Shown here: positions 41,748-50,655 of the stretch, one piece after another | Layout: each line of letters begins with the position of its first letter | Position numbering within the stretch: the stretch's first letter is position 1 | Source of the DNA: Bacteroidaceae bacterium | GTDB taxonomy: Bacteria; Bacteroidota; Bacteroidia; Bacteroidales; Bacteroidaceae | Length of the DNA stretch: 54,623 nucleotides | NCBI GenBank assembly: GCA_024699495.1 | Contig: JAILPK010000038.1 | Coordinates: 1-54,623 of the forward strand | Reading direction: 5' to 3' | Position numbers and translations under genes: made by a program | Notes under the pieces: generated by a model | Told to the model about the DNA's origin: nothing | Seen by the model: only the letters and a program-made list of their open reading frames with translations | Database searches by the model: none

Positions 41748-44700
41748 ATGAGAACGATATTATCCCGGACTAACCTCCTAGCCTGCACTCTTCTCCTAAG
41801 CTTCGCCACTGTGGCCCAGGCTGTTGACTTGAAGGATTATTACTCAGCTGCCAACGGCAAGAATAAAGCCGCTCTGAAGACGGCTCTCTACAACATCATT
41901 AAGAACCCCGATTGGCCCAGCTATAACTCCCTTTGGACGCATTATTACTACACCGACCGCGCTGCCGACGGGCAAGTGATTGACCGCTATAGCAACGAGA
42001 AACGCTACTTCTCCGGCACCAGCGGCTCAGCTGTGAGCGGGATGAACAGAGAGCATGGCATTCCCAAGTCATGGTGGGGTGGAGGTACTGGTCAGCAGGG
42101 CAGCGACCTGCACCACGTAATGCCCAGCGATGCCAATTCAAACAGTCGCAAGAGCAACTATGGCATGGGCGTAGTAACTAGCACTGACTATTCCAACGGC
42201 ATAAAAGTAGGCACAGGAGCCTCAGGATTAAAACTTTGGGAACCGGCCGACGAGTGGAAGGGTGATTTCGCACGCATCTATTTCTATTTTGTCACTTGCT
42301 ATGAAGAACTCGATGTGACCGAGGCCGAAGGGGCCAACTCCATGTTGGCCGGCACTTACCCCAAACTGCAGTCCTGGGCAAGCAAACTCTATCTTCAGTG
42401 GGCAAGGCAGGACCCAGTAAGCGATCTGGAGCGCACACGCAACGAGGTCGTTTATGACATCCAGGGCAACCGCAACCCCTTCATTGACTATCCTAACATC
42501 GCAGAATATATCTGGGGAGACAGCGTTGACTACGCCTTCACCACCGACGGCAGTTCATCTGTAGTCCCCGTCCCGCAGCCTCAGCCCAATCCTTCCGACA
42601 GTCTTGAACTCCTCTTGGCCGACTTCCTTGCCCAGAGTCCGGGCGATGCAGGATTCTCACTCCTTTCGCTCGATGGTGAGACTTCGGCTATTTGGACGGC
42701 TAATAGCAAGTACGGGATGGTGGCAAACGCCTTTAATGCTGGAAAGACAGGCGACGAGTGGCTTGTCTCGCCCGCCATCGAACTTATCGGAGTCGAGGGA
42801 GCGACTCTCGAGTTCCTTCACGCCATAGGCTACAACACCTCCTCCGACCCAAGCCAGATGTTTGACATCCTCGTCTCTGACGACTATACTGACGGCGATG
42901 CTCCCTCCGATGCCACCTGGACGCCACTCGCTGCACGATGGCCCGATGCTGTAGCTTCCGGCTTCACTCAATATGCAACCTCAGGCGCAATTAGTCTTGA
43001 CGATTACGCCGGCAGCACCATACATATTGCATTCCGCTACCGCGCTGATAGCTCCCGCTGCTGGGCCTGGGAAATAAAGAACGTGAATGTCAAGGCCCTT
43101 CCCGCCAGCTCCATCTCTGCGACCGACAGATATTATTATGCAGCTCAGGGTCTCAGCAAATCCGCTCTAAAGACGGCCCTCCACGACATCATCCAACCTG
43201 CAGCCGTGCTTCTTTATGGAGGCAGGGGAGAGGGCTACACTTGGTCGGGATTTGTCCGCACAGACAATCTCGGCGACGGGCACGTTCGCGATCGCTATAG
43301 CGACACCGACCGCTCATTCAGCGGTCTTCAGGCTGTCGATGGCATGAATATAGAGCACATCTGGGCAAACTCTTGGTGGGGACACAAGGTCAACAATGCA
43401 TACTGCGACCTCTTTAACCTCTTCCCCGCTGACGCTGCCGCCAACATGCGCAAGAGCAACAACCCCATAGGTGTAGTTGATGGCAACATTGCCTATGACA
43501 ACGGGGTCATACGGGTAGGTAAGAGCAGCTCTTACCGCGCCGATTCTGTAATTACAGCGTGGGAACCGGCCGACTGCTGGAAGGGCGACTTCGCGCGTAC
43601 ATATTTTTATATGGCAACTGCCTACGAGCACATGTCCTCTCTTTGGCAGACCCCCGAGGGACTGCTCACTATTGACCCATCTGCCTCCTGGCCGCTGATG
43701 CGCCCTTGGGTTTATCAGTTGATGCTCGAGTGGGCTGCTCAGGACCCCGTAGATGACATCGAACGCGCACGTAACGACTCTGTATTCGCCATCCAGGGCA
43801 ACCGCAACCCGTACATAGACATGCCTCAGCTTGCCGATTACGTCTGGGGAGACAGCATAGCCAGACCCTTCTATATCAATCCTGGATCACTATCTGCCGA
43901 GCTCTTCGTGCCCTCCGATGGATCCGTCATCGACTTCGGTTTACAGTCCCTGCAGTGTGAAATGTCGCAGAAGATTGCTGTCCGCGGACGCAATCTTTCC
44001 GGAGACATCTCCGTACATTTCGCCGATGGCGAGTCTGATTTCTTAGTGACGCCCTCCGTTCTCACACCCGCGGAGGTGGAGGCGGGTGCAGTGCTCACCA
44101 TTACTCCTGCAGCCGCAGCTGCAGGCACCTGTTCAGCACTCCTCTCCCTTGACGGAGGTGGTATAAACCATTCAGTGACGCTGCAGATGGAGGTTATCGA
44201 CGGCATCCCAGCCTATGTCCCCGATGATGTGGTCTGCGGCGTGAATGTAAAGAGTTTCACTGCACGCTGGAAAGACATGTCGCTGGCCGAAGGCGAGACT
44301 TATTCACTCGATGTCTATACTAAAGATGGCTCGGGCATACGCACCTCGATATCTGGCTTCCCCGTCGATGTCGCCGACACGTCCTGGACGTGCAGCGGCC
44401 TCAAGGCTTCCACCACATATTATTTCCAGGTTTCCACAGCCACGCTGTCGAGCAACGAGGTGCAGGTAGTAATGCCTGATGTGAAGCCCGTATTCGCGGT
44501 GTCGCCGTCAACTCTGACCTTCACTACAGTTCCCTCCAAGCCCTCACGTGCCCAGAAGCTGTCCGTCACCACGCTGGCATTCTCAAAATATGAGGTTGCT
44601 GTTTCCTGCCCAGCACCCTTCGAGATAAGCGCTGACGGAGATAACTGGAGCCGCGAACTGATTCTCACCACCTATAACCCCACCTTCTATGTGCGTCTCG

Positions 44701-45383
44701 CAGCAGTAGGGGAGGCCGGTGAATATGATGGTGAGATGATTCTCACAGCTCCTGAGGCCGATGAGCTCGTAGTCGGTCTCTCCGCCTCGGTGGGCGAGGA
44801 GTTGGCCTTCTTCGAGAACTTTGAGAGTGGAACCAAAGGCGGTTATGCTGTAGATACAGTGAGTTGTAACGCCGCCTCTTGGATTCTTGCCAACGCTCTT
44901 CTCGCCTCCGACGCCAACGCTGCAGGCGGACGTTGTGTCCGCATGAAGATAGGCGGCCGTTTGGAGATGAACGAGGACAAAGCTCGGGGCTGCGACTCGC
45001 TGTCATTCTACGCCGGTCTGTATAACAAAGACACCAAACCCCAACTCTCAGTGAGCTACTCACTCGACGGCGGACTCTCTTGGACACCCGTTGTGGAGGC
45101 CCTCACCTTCAAGAATGGCGAGTGGAAACTCTACTCTTATGCAATAAAAAAGGACGGCCTCATACGCCTGCGCTTCAACACTCAGGATGGCAACGAGAAC
45201 CAGCGCCTGAATATCGATGACATACAGATGAGCAACTACAAGCAAAGTAGCTCTCCCGATGCCATCAGCGTCATCAATGCAGACGATGTTAATTCTCAGA
45301 CATTTATGCTCGACGGACGGCGTGTCAGCAAGACCGCTTCTCGCGGCATATACATCTCTGGCCGCAAAAAGTTTGTAAAATGA
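41748..45383 (+). CDS. Secreted protein with two endonuclease I domains
   Basis: This 1211-aa protein has a signal peptide (~1-25), then endonuclease I domain 1 (26-275; MNREHGIPKSWW, LHHVMPSDANSNSRKSNYGMG). A choice-of-anchor/jelly-roll-like region (~285-455) follows, then endonuclease I domain 2 (~461-700; MNIEHIWANSWW, LFNLFPADAAANMRKSNNPIG). The rest is beta-domain repeats including an Fn3-like segment (KSFTARWKDMSLAEGETYSLDVYT), a jelly-roll domain and a C-terminal sorting-type tail (DGRRVSKTASRGIYISGRKKFVK). In domain 2 the Arg before the catalytic Glu-His is Ile, so its activity may differ. Tandem nuclease domains in one chain are unusual. It lies 10 bp after the other endonuclease I gene and is probably co-transcribed. 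Confidence 0.85.
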   Translation: MRTILSRTNLLACTLLLSFATVAQAVDLKDYYSAANGKNKAALKTALYNIIKNPDWPSYNSLWTHYYYTDRAADGQVIDRYSNEKRYFSGTSGSAVSGMNREHGIPKSWWGGGTGQQGSDLHHVMPSDANSNSRKSNYGMGVVTSTDYSNGIKVGTGASGLKLWEPADEWKGDFARIYFYFVTCYEELDVTEAEGANSMLAGTYPKLQSWASKLYLQWARQDPVSDLERTRNEVVYDIQGNRNPFIDYPNIAEYIWGDSVDYAFTTDGSSSVVPVPQPQPNPSDSLELLLADFLAQSPGDAGFSLLSLDGETSAIWTANSKYGMVANAFNAGKTGDEWLVSPAIELIGVEGATLEFLHAIGYNTSSDPSQMFDILVSDDYTDGDAPSDATWTPLAARWPDAVASGFTQYATSGAISLDDYAGSTIHIAFRYRADSSRCWAWEIKNVNVKALPASSISATDRYYYAAQGLSKSALKTALHDIIQPAAVLLYGGRGEGYTWSGFVRTDNLGDGHVRDRYSDTDRSFSGLQAVDGMNIEHIWANSWWGHKVNNAYCDLFNLFPADAAANMRKSNNPIGVVDGNIAYDNGVIRVGKSSSYRADSVITAWEPADCWKGDFARTYFYMATAYEHMSSLWQTPEGLLTIDPSASWPLMRPWVYQLMLEWAAQDPVDDIERARNDSVFAIQGNRNPYIDMPQLADYVWGDSIARPFYINPGSLSAELFVPSDGSVIDFGLQSLQCEMSQKIAVRGRNLSGDISVHFADGESDFLVTPSVLTPAEVEAGAVLTITPAAAAAGTCSALLSLDGGGINHSVTLQMEVIDGIPAYVPDDVVCGVNVKSFTARWKDMSLAEGETYSLDVYTKDGSGIRTSISGFPVDVADTSWTCSGLKASTTYYFQVSTATLSSNEVQVVMPDVKPVFAVSPSTLTFTTVPSKPSRAQKLSVTTLAFSKYEVAVSCPAPFEISADGDNWSRELILTTYNPTFYVRLAAVGEAGEYDGEMILTAPEADELVVGLSASVGEELAFFENFESGTKGGYAVDTVSCNAASWILANALLASDANAAGGRCVRMKIGGRLEMNEDKARGCDSLSFYAGLYNKDTKPQLSVSYSLDGGLSWTPVVEALTFKNGEWKLYSYAIKKDGLIRLRFNTQDGNENQRLNIDDIQMSNYKQSSSPDAISVINADDVNSQTFMLDGRRVSKTASRGIYISGRKKFVK

Positions 45384-45386
45384 CCT

Positions 45387-45424
45387 AATTCCGTAATTCC
45401 GTAAATCCGTAATTCCGTAAATCC
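45387..45424 (+). repeat. 8-bp repeats abutting the truA start
   Basis: AATTCCGT (45387, 45395, 45411) and AAATCCGT (45403), with a final partial AAATCC at 45419, end exactly at the TTG start of truA. The unit is not a multiple of three and runs between a nuclease stop and the next start. Confidence 0.8.
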
Positions 45425-46195
45425 TTGCGTTATTTCATAGATCTCTCATACGACGGAACAGCCTATCACGGGTGGCAGGTGCAGCCTAATGCAAACTCTG
45501 TTCAGGGTTGCTTGCAGGATGCACTTGCCACCCTGCTTCGTCAGCCTGTGGCCACTACGGGCGCGGGCCGCACAGACACTGGCGTTCACGCTCGCTTGAT
45601 GGTGGCGCATTTCGATTGGGAAGGCCCATTCTTCCCTTCCTTGGAGTCTGCTGAGACAGAAGCCCAGTGCGCCCAACTCGCCTACAAACTGAACAAACTT
45701 CTGCCGCGAGACATTGCCATTCACCGCATCTATCCCGTGGCACCGGACGCTCACGCCCGCTTTGATGCTCGTGCGCGTACATATTATTATTATGTACACA
45801 CGCGTAAGGATCCTTTCCTTGTAGGCCGCAGTTGGTTCTTGCCCAACACGCCCGACTTCGAGGCTATGAACCGTGCCGCAGCCGTCCTCTTCGATTATAT
45901 CGACTTCACCAGCTTCTCCAAGGTACAGACTGATACCAAGACCAACAACTGCGCTATCATGCACGCCCGATGGGAGCAGGTCTCCGACCATCAGTGGCGG
46001 TTCGAAATTACCGCCGACCGTTTCCTTCGCAACATGGTGCGCGCGATTGTCGGGACTTTGATGCTCGTTGGGCGCGGCGACATCGACATCCCTGACTTCC
46101 GACGTGTCATCGACTCCCATGACCGCTGCGCGGCCGGCGAGAGCGTTCCTGCATGCGGCCTCTACCTCACAGACATAAAATATCAAACGGATTAA
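45425..46195 (+). CDS. truA: tRNA pseudouridine(38-40) synthase
   Basis: This 256-aa enzyme starts at TTG giving MRYFIDLSYDGTAYHGWQVQPNANSVQGCLQDAL, which matches TruA starts closely, and no in-frame alternative exists upstream before a stop. AGRTDTGVHA holds the catalytic Asp, followed by FDARARTYYYY and ADRFLRNMVRAIVGTLMLVGRG. It modifies U38-40 in tRNA anticodon arms. The start is directly preceded by 8-bp repeats, so translation initiation may be affected by repeat changes. Confidence 0.94.
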   Translation: MRYFIDLSYDGTAYHGWQVQPNANSVQGCLQDALATLLRQPVATTGAGRTDTGVHARLMVAHFDWEGPFFPSLESAETEAQCAQLAYKLNKLLPRDIAIHRIYPVAPDAHARFDARARTYYYYVHTRKDPFLVGRSWFLPNTPDFEAMNRAAAVLFDYIDFTSFSKVQTDTKTNNCAIMHARWEQVSDHQWRFEITADRFLRNMVRAIVGTLMLVGRGDIDIPDFRRVIDSHDRCAAGESVPACGLYLTDIKYQTD

Positions 46196-46228
46196 TCCTA
46201 TAATTTAACACCAAAACAGCAATCTACA

Positions 46229-47275
46229 GTGTGGCTGATTCTTGCCTTTCTCTCCGCTCTCTTTCTCGGCTTCTATGATGTGTCCAAGAAGCAGGCGCTG
46301 AAAACTCGAGCCGTGATTCCCGTGCTCTTTCTCAACACCCTCTTCTGTTCTCTCATCTTCCTGCCCGCAGTCATCTGCAGCTACTGCGGTATGATAGGGG
46401 AGGAGAGCACCTTCTTTGTACCTTCCACCACATGGGGAGAGCAGAAATACATCTTCCTCAAGGCCTGCATCGTGCTTTCTTCATGGATATGCGGCTATTA
46501 TGGCATGAAATGGCTGCCCCTGACCATCGTCGGTCCCATCAATGCCACCCGCCCTGTGATGGTGCTTATCGGTGCCTTGTTGGTTTTTGGCGAGCGACTG
46601 AACATCTGGCAGTGGATAGGTGTTATTCTCGCCATAGTCAGTTTCTTTATGCTGGCACGCACGGGTAAACGCGAGGGGATAGACTTCCGCCATAACCGTT
46701 GGATAGTGCTAATTGTCCTGGCTGCTGTGCTCGGGGCCGTAAGTGGCCTCTATGACAAATACCTTATGGCGCCCTCCGAGTCGGGTGGGGTAGGCCTTAA
46801 CCGCATGGCCGTCCAGAGCTATTATAATATATATCAGAGCCTTATGATGGGTGTAGTGCTCGTCTGCGATATGAGATATAACAAGAATAGAGAGAGCAGC
46901 TCAGCCGGTGCTCCCGACCGAGTCCTCGCGTCTGAGAGCACAGGAACATACACTTCAGAGTCTCAAGGGCTTAAGCCTGTGAGCAGCAGTTCGTTGGTTC
47001 CAGAAAGGCCAAGCCTGCTCACCTCGCCCGACCGTTCCCTCCTCACTGTTTTTCTCATCTCACTCTTCCTCTCCATCGCAGATTTCCTCTACTTCTACGC
47101 CCTCAGCCTACCCTCAGCTCTCATCTCTGTGGTGTCGATGATACGCCGCGGCAGCGTGTTGGTCAGTTTCAGTCTCGGTGCACTTCTCTTCCACGAGAAG
47201 AACCTGCGAGCCAAGGCGCTGGATCTGGCTCTCGTTCTCCTCGGCCTCTTCTTCCTGTGGCTCGGCAGCAGATGA
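46229..47275 (+). CDS. EamA/DMT-family membrane transporter
   Basis: This 348-aa protein starts at GTG (46229) and has about ten membrane segments in two halves. ALFLGFYDVSKKQAL, LPLTIVGPINATRPVMVLIGALLVFGERLNIWQWIGVILAIVSFFML, and a matching C-terminal 'SLPSALISVVSMIRRGSVLVSFSLGALLFHEKNLRAKALDLALVLLGLFFLWLG' mark it as DMT/EamA. A Ser/Thr-rich loop of about 45 residues (ESSSAGAPDRVLASESTGTY...) splits the halves. Substrate unknown. It follows truA by 33 bp. Confidence 0.82.
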   Translation: MWLILAFLSALFLGFYDVSKKQALKTRAVIPVLFLNTLFCSLIFLPAVICSYCGMIGEESTFFVPSTTWGEQKYIFLKACIVLSSWICGYYGMKWLPLTIVGPINATRPVMVLIGALLVFGERLNIWQWIGVILAIVSFFMLARTGKREGIDFRHNRWIVLIVLAAVLGAVSGLYDKYLMAPSESGGVGLNRMAVQSYYNIYQSLMMGVVLVCDMRYNKNRESSSAGAPDRVLASESTGTYTSESQGLKPVSSSSLVPERPSLLTSPDRSLLTVFLISLFLSIADFLYFYALSLPSALISVVSMIRRGSVLVSFSLGALLFHEKNLRAKALDLALVLLGLFFLWLGSR

Positions 47276-47467
47276 CACACTCGTTTCGTCAGCATGTTAA
47301 CAGAATGGCAGATACCTGCTGCACTCCCATTAAGATAAAAACTCAACATGGCTCACCTTCCGCCTTAACCGATAATAAACAAGAAAATTGCTCACCCGCT
47401 GCAGACTCCATTCCTAATCTTTCAACTATAATCTTTAAAAAGCCTCTTGGCCACCCTCCTAACCAAT

Positions 47468-48184
47468 ATGACATCACGCCATTTATTCATTATCCTCACA
47501 ACACTCTTCTGTCTCTCCGGCCCCAAATCCGCATCGGCCGCACAACCTTTTCAGGCTGACTCCATCCCAGCCCCGAAGACCTTGCTGATGCGCGACCTCT
47601 TCGCCGCTCTGCCGGACAGCATTTTACCTACCACTACCCGCTACAACCGCCTCGACTGCATCGACTTCATAGAGAATGGTATGGAAGCCAAGGTGCGCGG
47701 CGCCTTCAACGAGTTCGTAACTCTCGAAGCACTAACTCCCACCTATCTGCGCTTCACCACAAGCAGTTCCGCATACATAGAGATGAAACTGCTGCCAGTC
47801 GCTGACTCACTCATTATATGCCTCGTATCCACAATAGTTACGGGGAGCGATTCCCTGATGCTCAAAGACAGCAGCATCCGCTTTTACACTACCTCGTGGC
47901 GCGCCCTGCCCCAATCTGACTTCCTCACTATCCCAGCAGTGCCTGATTTCTGCACCGGTGCCCTCTCCTCCCGTTCCCTTGTCCCTATGGCTGAGGCAGC
48001 CCAGCGCAGTCTTATGGATTTCCACCCCATCCACGCTTCCCTCTCTCCCGATTCCCTCACTCTCACCCTCACCCTTCAGACAAGCGACCTGAGTATAGAC
48101 CAGCGACAAGCCGCCCGCAAAATGGTTCTTCCCCTCACTATGGTTTGGAAGGACTGCAGATGGCAGCGAGGCACGGCCGATTAG
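47468..48184 (+). CDS. DUF3256 family protein
   Basis: This 238-aa protein has a signal peptide (MTSRHLFIILTTLFCLSGPKSASA), then LLMRDLFAALPDSILPTTTRYNRLDCIDFIENGMEAKVRGAFNEF, typical of the Bacteroidetes DUF3256 envelope family. It has no known function. The start at 47468 opens the signal peptide; an earlier in-frame Met at 47447 is less likely. Intergenic space 47276-47467 shows no clear promoter. Confidence 0.8.
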   Translation: MTSRHLFIILTTLFCLSGPKSASAAQPFQADSIPAPKTLLMRDLFAALPDSILPTTTRYNRLDCIDFIENGMEAKVRGAFNEFVTLEALTPTYLRFTTSSSAYIEMKLLPVADSLIICLVSTIVTGSDSLMLKDSSIRFYTTSWRALPQSDFLTIPAVPDFCTGALSSRSLVPMAEAAQRSLMDFHPIHASLSPDSLTLTLTLQTSDLSIDQRQAARKMVLPLTMVWKDCRWQRGTAD

Positions 48185-48326
48185 CTTTGGCTAAGGCGGG
48201 TCGAGGCTCGCGGGTCTTTCTGCTCGAGACTTACAGAACAAGTTGGAGTAAGCTTCCTGGAGTGGTTTAAGAGTGGCCTGCCATTTGAAAAAAAGAATCT
48301 GATGAGGGATGACCTGAATCTTGAGT

Positions 48327-50498
48327 TTACTTCTCAACCAGGATGCGGGCATCTACTGCTACGATGTCGTCGGCGTCTGCCAGAAGCGGGTTAATGTCCA
48401 TCTCCTTGATTTCTGTGGCAAAGCGTAAGAGGGTGGAGAGACGTACGATGATTTCAGCAAACTTGCGTTCATTTATTCCCTGTTTCCCGCGTGTGCCCTT
48501 CAGAATCTTGTATGCCCGCAGGCTGTGGATCATGTTTTCGGCCTCCTCGTAGGAGAGGGGGGCGAGGCCGCTGGATACGTCCCGGAGCACCTCCACGAAG
48601 ATGCCTCCCAGTCCGCAGAGCACGACATGTCCGAATCGCTGCTCGTATTTCGCACCTATGAACAATTCTGTTCCCTTGAGCATCTTCTGAACCATGACTG
48701 CTGTGACGCCGTCGAGTGCCATCATGCGGTCGAATTCCGCTGCGAGGACTTCGCGGCTGCGGATATTCAGTGCCACGCCTCCGATGTCGCTCTTATGTAC
48801 CGGGCCTACCACTTTGGCCACAACCGGATAGCCGCAGCTGTCTGCAAAGGCAAGCAGTTCCTGCTTGTCGTGGCTGACAAATTCCGGAACGGTCGGGATG
48901 CCTGCGCTCTGAAGCAGTTCGTGGACAAGAGATGGCGGGAGAAACTGCGAGTGGCAGTCGCTGCCGCAGGCCGTCGCCTGCTCTCCTACAGAGTCCGCTG
49001 CTTGCTGCTTGAGAACTGATGATGAGCCTGTTTGAGCCTCTGGGGTAGGAGTGGTGTCTCCGGAGCCGATAGCGTCGATGATACGTCTGATCTTAGGCAC
49101 GTCCACCCCGTTGATTACCACATTCTGGTCGGCTGGGGCTGGGGTGCGCATCATCTGCGTGAGGGCTGTGGCCAGGACCACCTCGTCGGAGAAATTCACA
49201 TGTCCCTTTTTCAGAAATTCGTGAACTTCAGGTCCGGCAGTAGTCACGCTGGGCAGGATGGGGAAGATGGGTTTGTGACACTCCAGAATCTTATGATGCA
49301 GCACGTCGTAGGCTTCGTAGAGTTGCACTAGTCCGGGGGTGCCGAATATCACCATTATGGCGTCGATGTCGTCAAACTGATTCTCGCAGTAGTCGATGGC
49401 GGTAGCCAGATGTTGCGGGGTGCCTGTGGCGAGTATGTCTATGGGGTTAGCCACGCTGGAGCCGGGAAGCAGTAGCGATTTCAGTTCGTCGGCTTTGGGG
49501 CCGCTCAGAGCAGGCACATTCATTCCCCCCTTGGATAGAGCGTCTGTGAGCATCACCCCTGGGCCTCCCGCGTGTGTCACGATGGCGAAGTTTCTGCCTG
49601 TGAAGCGGGGTAGGGTGAAGATGCATCCCAGTGTGGTCAGTTCTTCGCGTGAGAAGCATCGAACGATTCCCGCTTTGCGGAAGAGAGCTTCTACGGCGGA
49701 GTCGCTGCTGGCGATGGCACCTGTGTGGCTGCTTGCGGCCCGGCTTCCGCTCTCGCTGCTTCCTGCTTTGATAGCTGCTATGCGGCAGCCCTTTCGGATG
49801 AGCGAGGTGGCGTGGTATAGCATCTTGTCAGGGTCAGAGATGTTCTCGATATACAGCAGTTTGACGAGCGAGTCACGCTCAGCATCGAAGTGCTCATCCA
49901 TAAATTCCAGTACGTCCTCAATACCAATCTGTCGGCCGTTGCCCACAGACCATACGGAGTTGAACGGCAGTCCCTTTGTTACGGCGCTCTCGAGCACATA
50001 AACCGCAGTGGCTCCAGAGCCGCTGATGAAATCTACCCCCTTGGGAGTGAGCCGGGGAATGGGCTTGGTGAACACCGAGTGGTGCCATCGTGTGAGCAGT
50101 CCGATGCAGTTGGGGCCAATCAGAGCGCAGCCAAATTCATGGCAGCAGTTAAGTATTCGCTGTTCGAGAGCGGCGCCCTCGGCAGTCTCTTCGCTGAATC
50201 CGGCCGAGATAATGATGAATGCGCGCACGCGTTTCTCTCGGGCAAGGTACTCCACGTAGTCGGGACACAGGCGTGCCGCAACCACGAGGATGGCGAGGTC
50301 GGTAGGGGGCAGTTCGCTGACGTCATGGAAGACCCGTATGCCCTGAACCTCGTCCTCCTTGGGGTTGAGAATTCGCAGGGTGCCGCTGTAGTTCCCTCCG
50401 AGGATGTTCCTGACTACGGCTCCGCCGGGTTTGTGTATGTTGTTGGAGCCGCCGACCACGACGATGCTCTCCGGTTGCAGCAATTGTTGATTAATCAT
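48327..50498 (-). CDS. ADP-forming acyl-CoA synthetase (fused alpha-beta)
   Basis: This 723-aa protein combines a CoA-binding Rossmann domain (SIVVVGGSNNIHKPGGAVVRNILGG), a succinyl-CoA ligase-like domain with the active-site His in SSHTGAIAS, a linker, and a C-terminal ATP-grasp domain (CGYPVVAKVVGPVHKSDIGGV; GTELFIGAKYEQRFGHVVLCGLGGIFVEVL). Such ADP-forming acetyl/aryl-acetyl-CoA synthetases make ATP from acyl-CoA, or activate acids. Substrate could be acetate or arylacetates. It diverges from paaK across 158 bp with its own promoter. Confidence 0.9.
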   Translation of the reverse strand: MINQQLLQPESIVVVGGSNNIHKPGGAVVRNILGGNYSGTLRILNPKEDEVQGIRVFHDVSELPPTDLAILVVAARLCPDYVEYLAREKRVRAFIIISAGFSEETAEGAALEQRILNCCHEFGCALIGPNCIGLLTRWHHSVFTKPIPRLTPKGVDFISGSGATAVYVLESAVTKGLPFNSVWSVGNGRQIGIEDVLEFMDEHFDAERDSLVKLLYIENISDPDKMLYHATSLIRKGCRIAAIKAGSSESGSRAASSHTGAIASSDSAVEALFRKAGIVRCFSREELTTLGCIFTLPRFTGRNFAIVTHAGGPGVMLTDALSKGGMNVPALSGPKADELKSLLLPGSSVANPIDILATGTPQHLATAIDYCENQFDDIDAIMVIFGTPGLVQLYEAYDVLHHKILECHKPIFPILPSVTTAGPEVHEFLKKGHVNFSDEVVLATALTQMMRTPAPADQNVVINGVDVPKIRRIIDAIGSGDTTPTPEAQTGSSSVLKQQAADSVGEQATACGSDCHSQFLPPSLVHELLQSAGIPTVPEFVSHDKQELLAFADSCGYPVVAKVVGPVHKSDIGGVALNIRSREVLAAEFDRMMALDGVTAVMVQKMLKGTELFIGAKYEQRFGHVVLCGLGGIFVEVLRDVSSGLAPLSYEEAENMIHSLRAYKILKGTRGKQGINERKFAEIIVRLSTLLRFATEIKEMDINPLLADADDIVAVDARILVEK

Positions 50499-50532
50499 TA
50501 GTCTAGAAGGTATAAGTTGACGTTTAGTGCTA

Positions 50533-50565
50533 CAAAAATAGATAAAACTGACGTATTTACGCAAA
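50533..50565 (-). promoter_or_regulatory. Promoter of the ADP-forming acyl-CoA synthetase
   Basis: On the minus strand TTTG (50562-50565 as CAAA), a 21-bp spacer and TATTTTTG (50533-50540 as CAAAAATA) precede the start at 50498. Confidence 0.7.
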
Positions 50566-50614
50566 GAAAGTGAAAAAACTTTCAATTTTACACATTTAAT
50601 TTTCAACTTTTGAT

Positions 50615-50622
50615 TACCTTTG
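50615..50622 (+). promoter_or_regulatory. -7 promoter element for the first paaK
   Basis: TACCTTTG at 50615-50622, 34 bp before the ATG at 50656. No well-spaced -33. Confidence 0.55.
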
Positions 50623-50655
50623 CATCAATTGTTGCACAAAAACACAATTAACAAG

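Noticed and set aside
49396..50001. 201-aa plus-strand frame
   Set aside because: It is antisense to the ADP-forming acyl-CoA synthetase and mirrors its codons.
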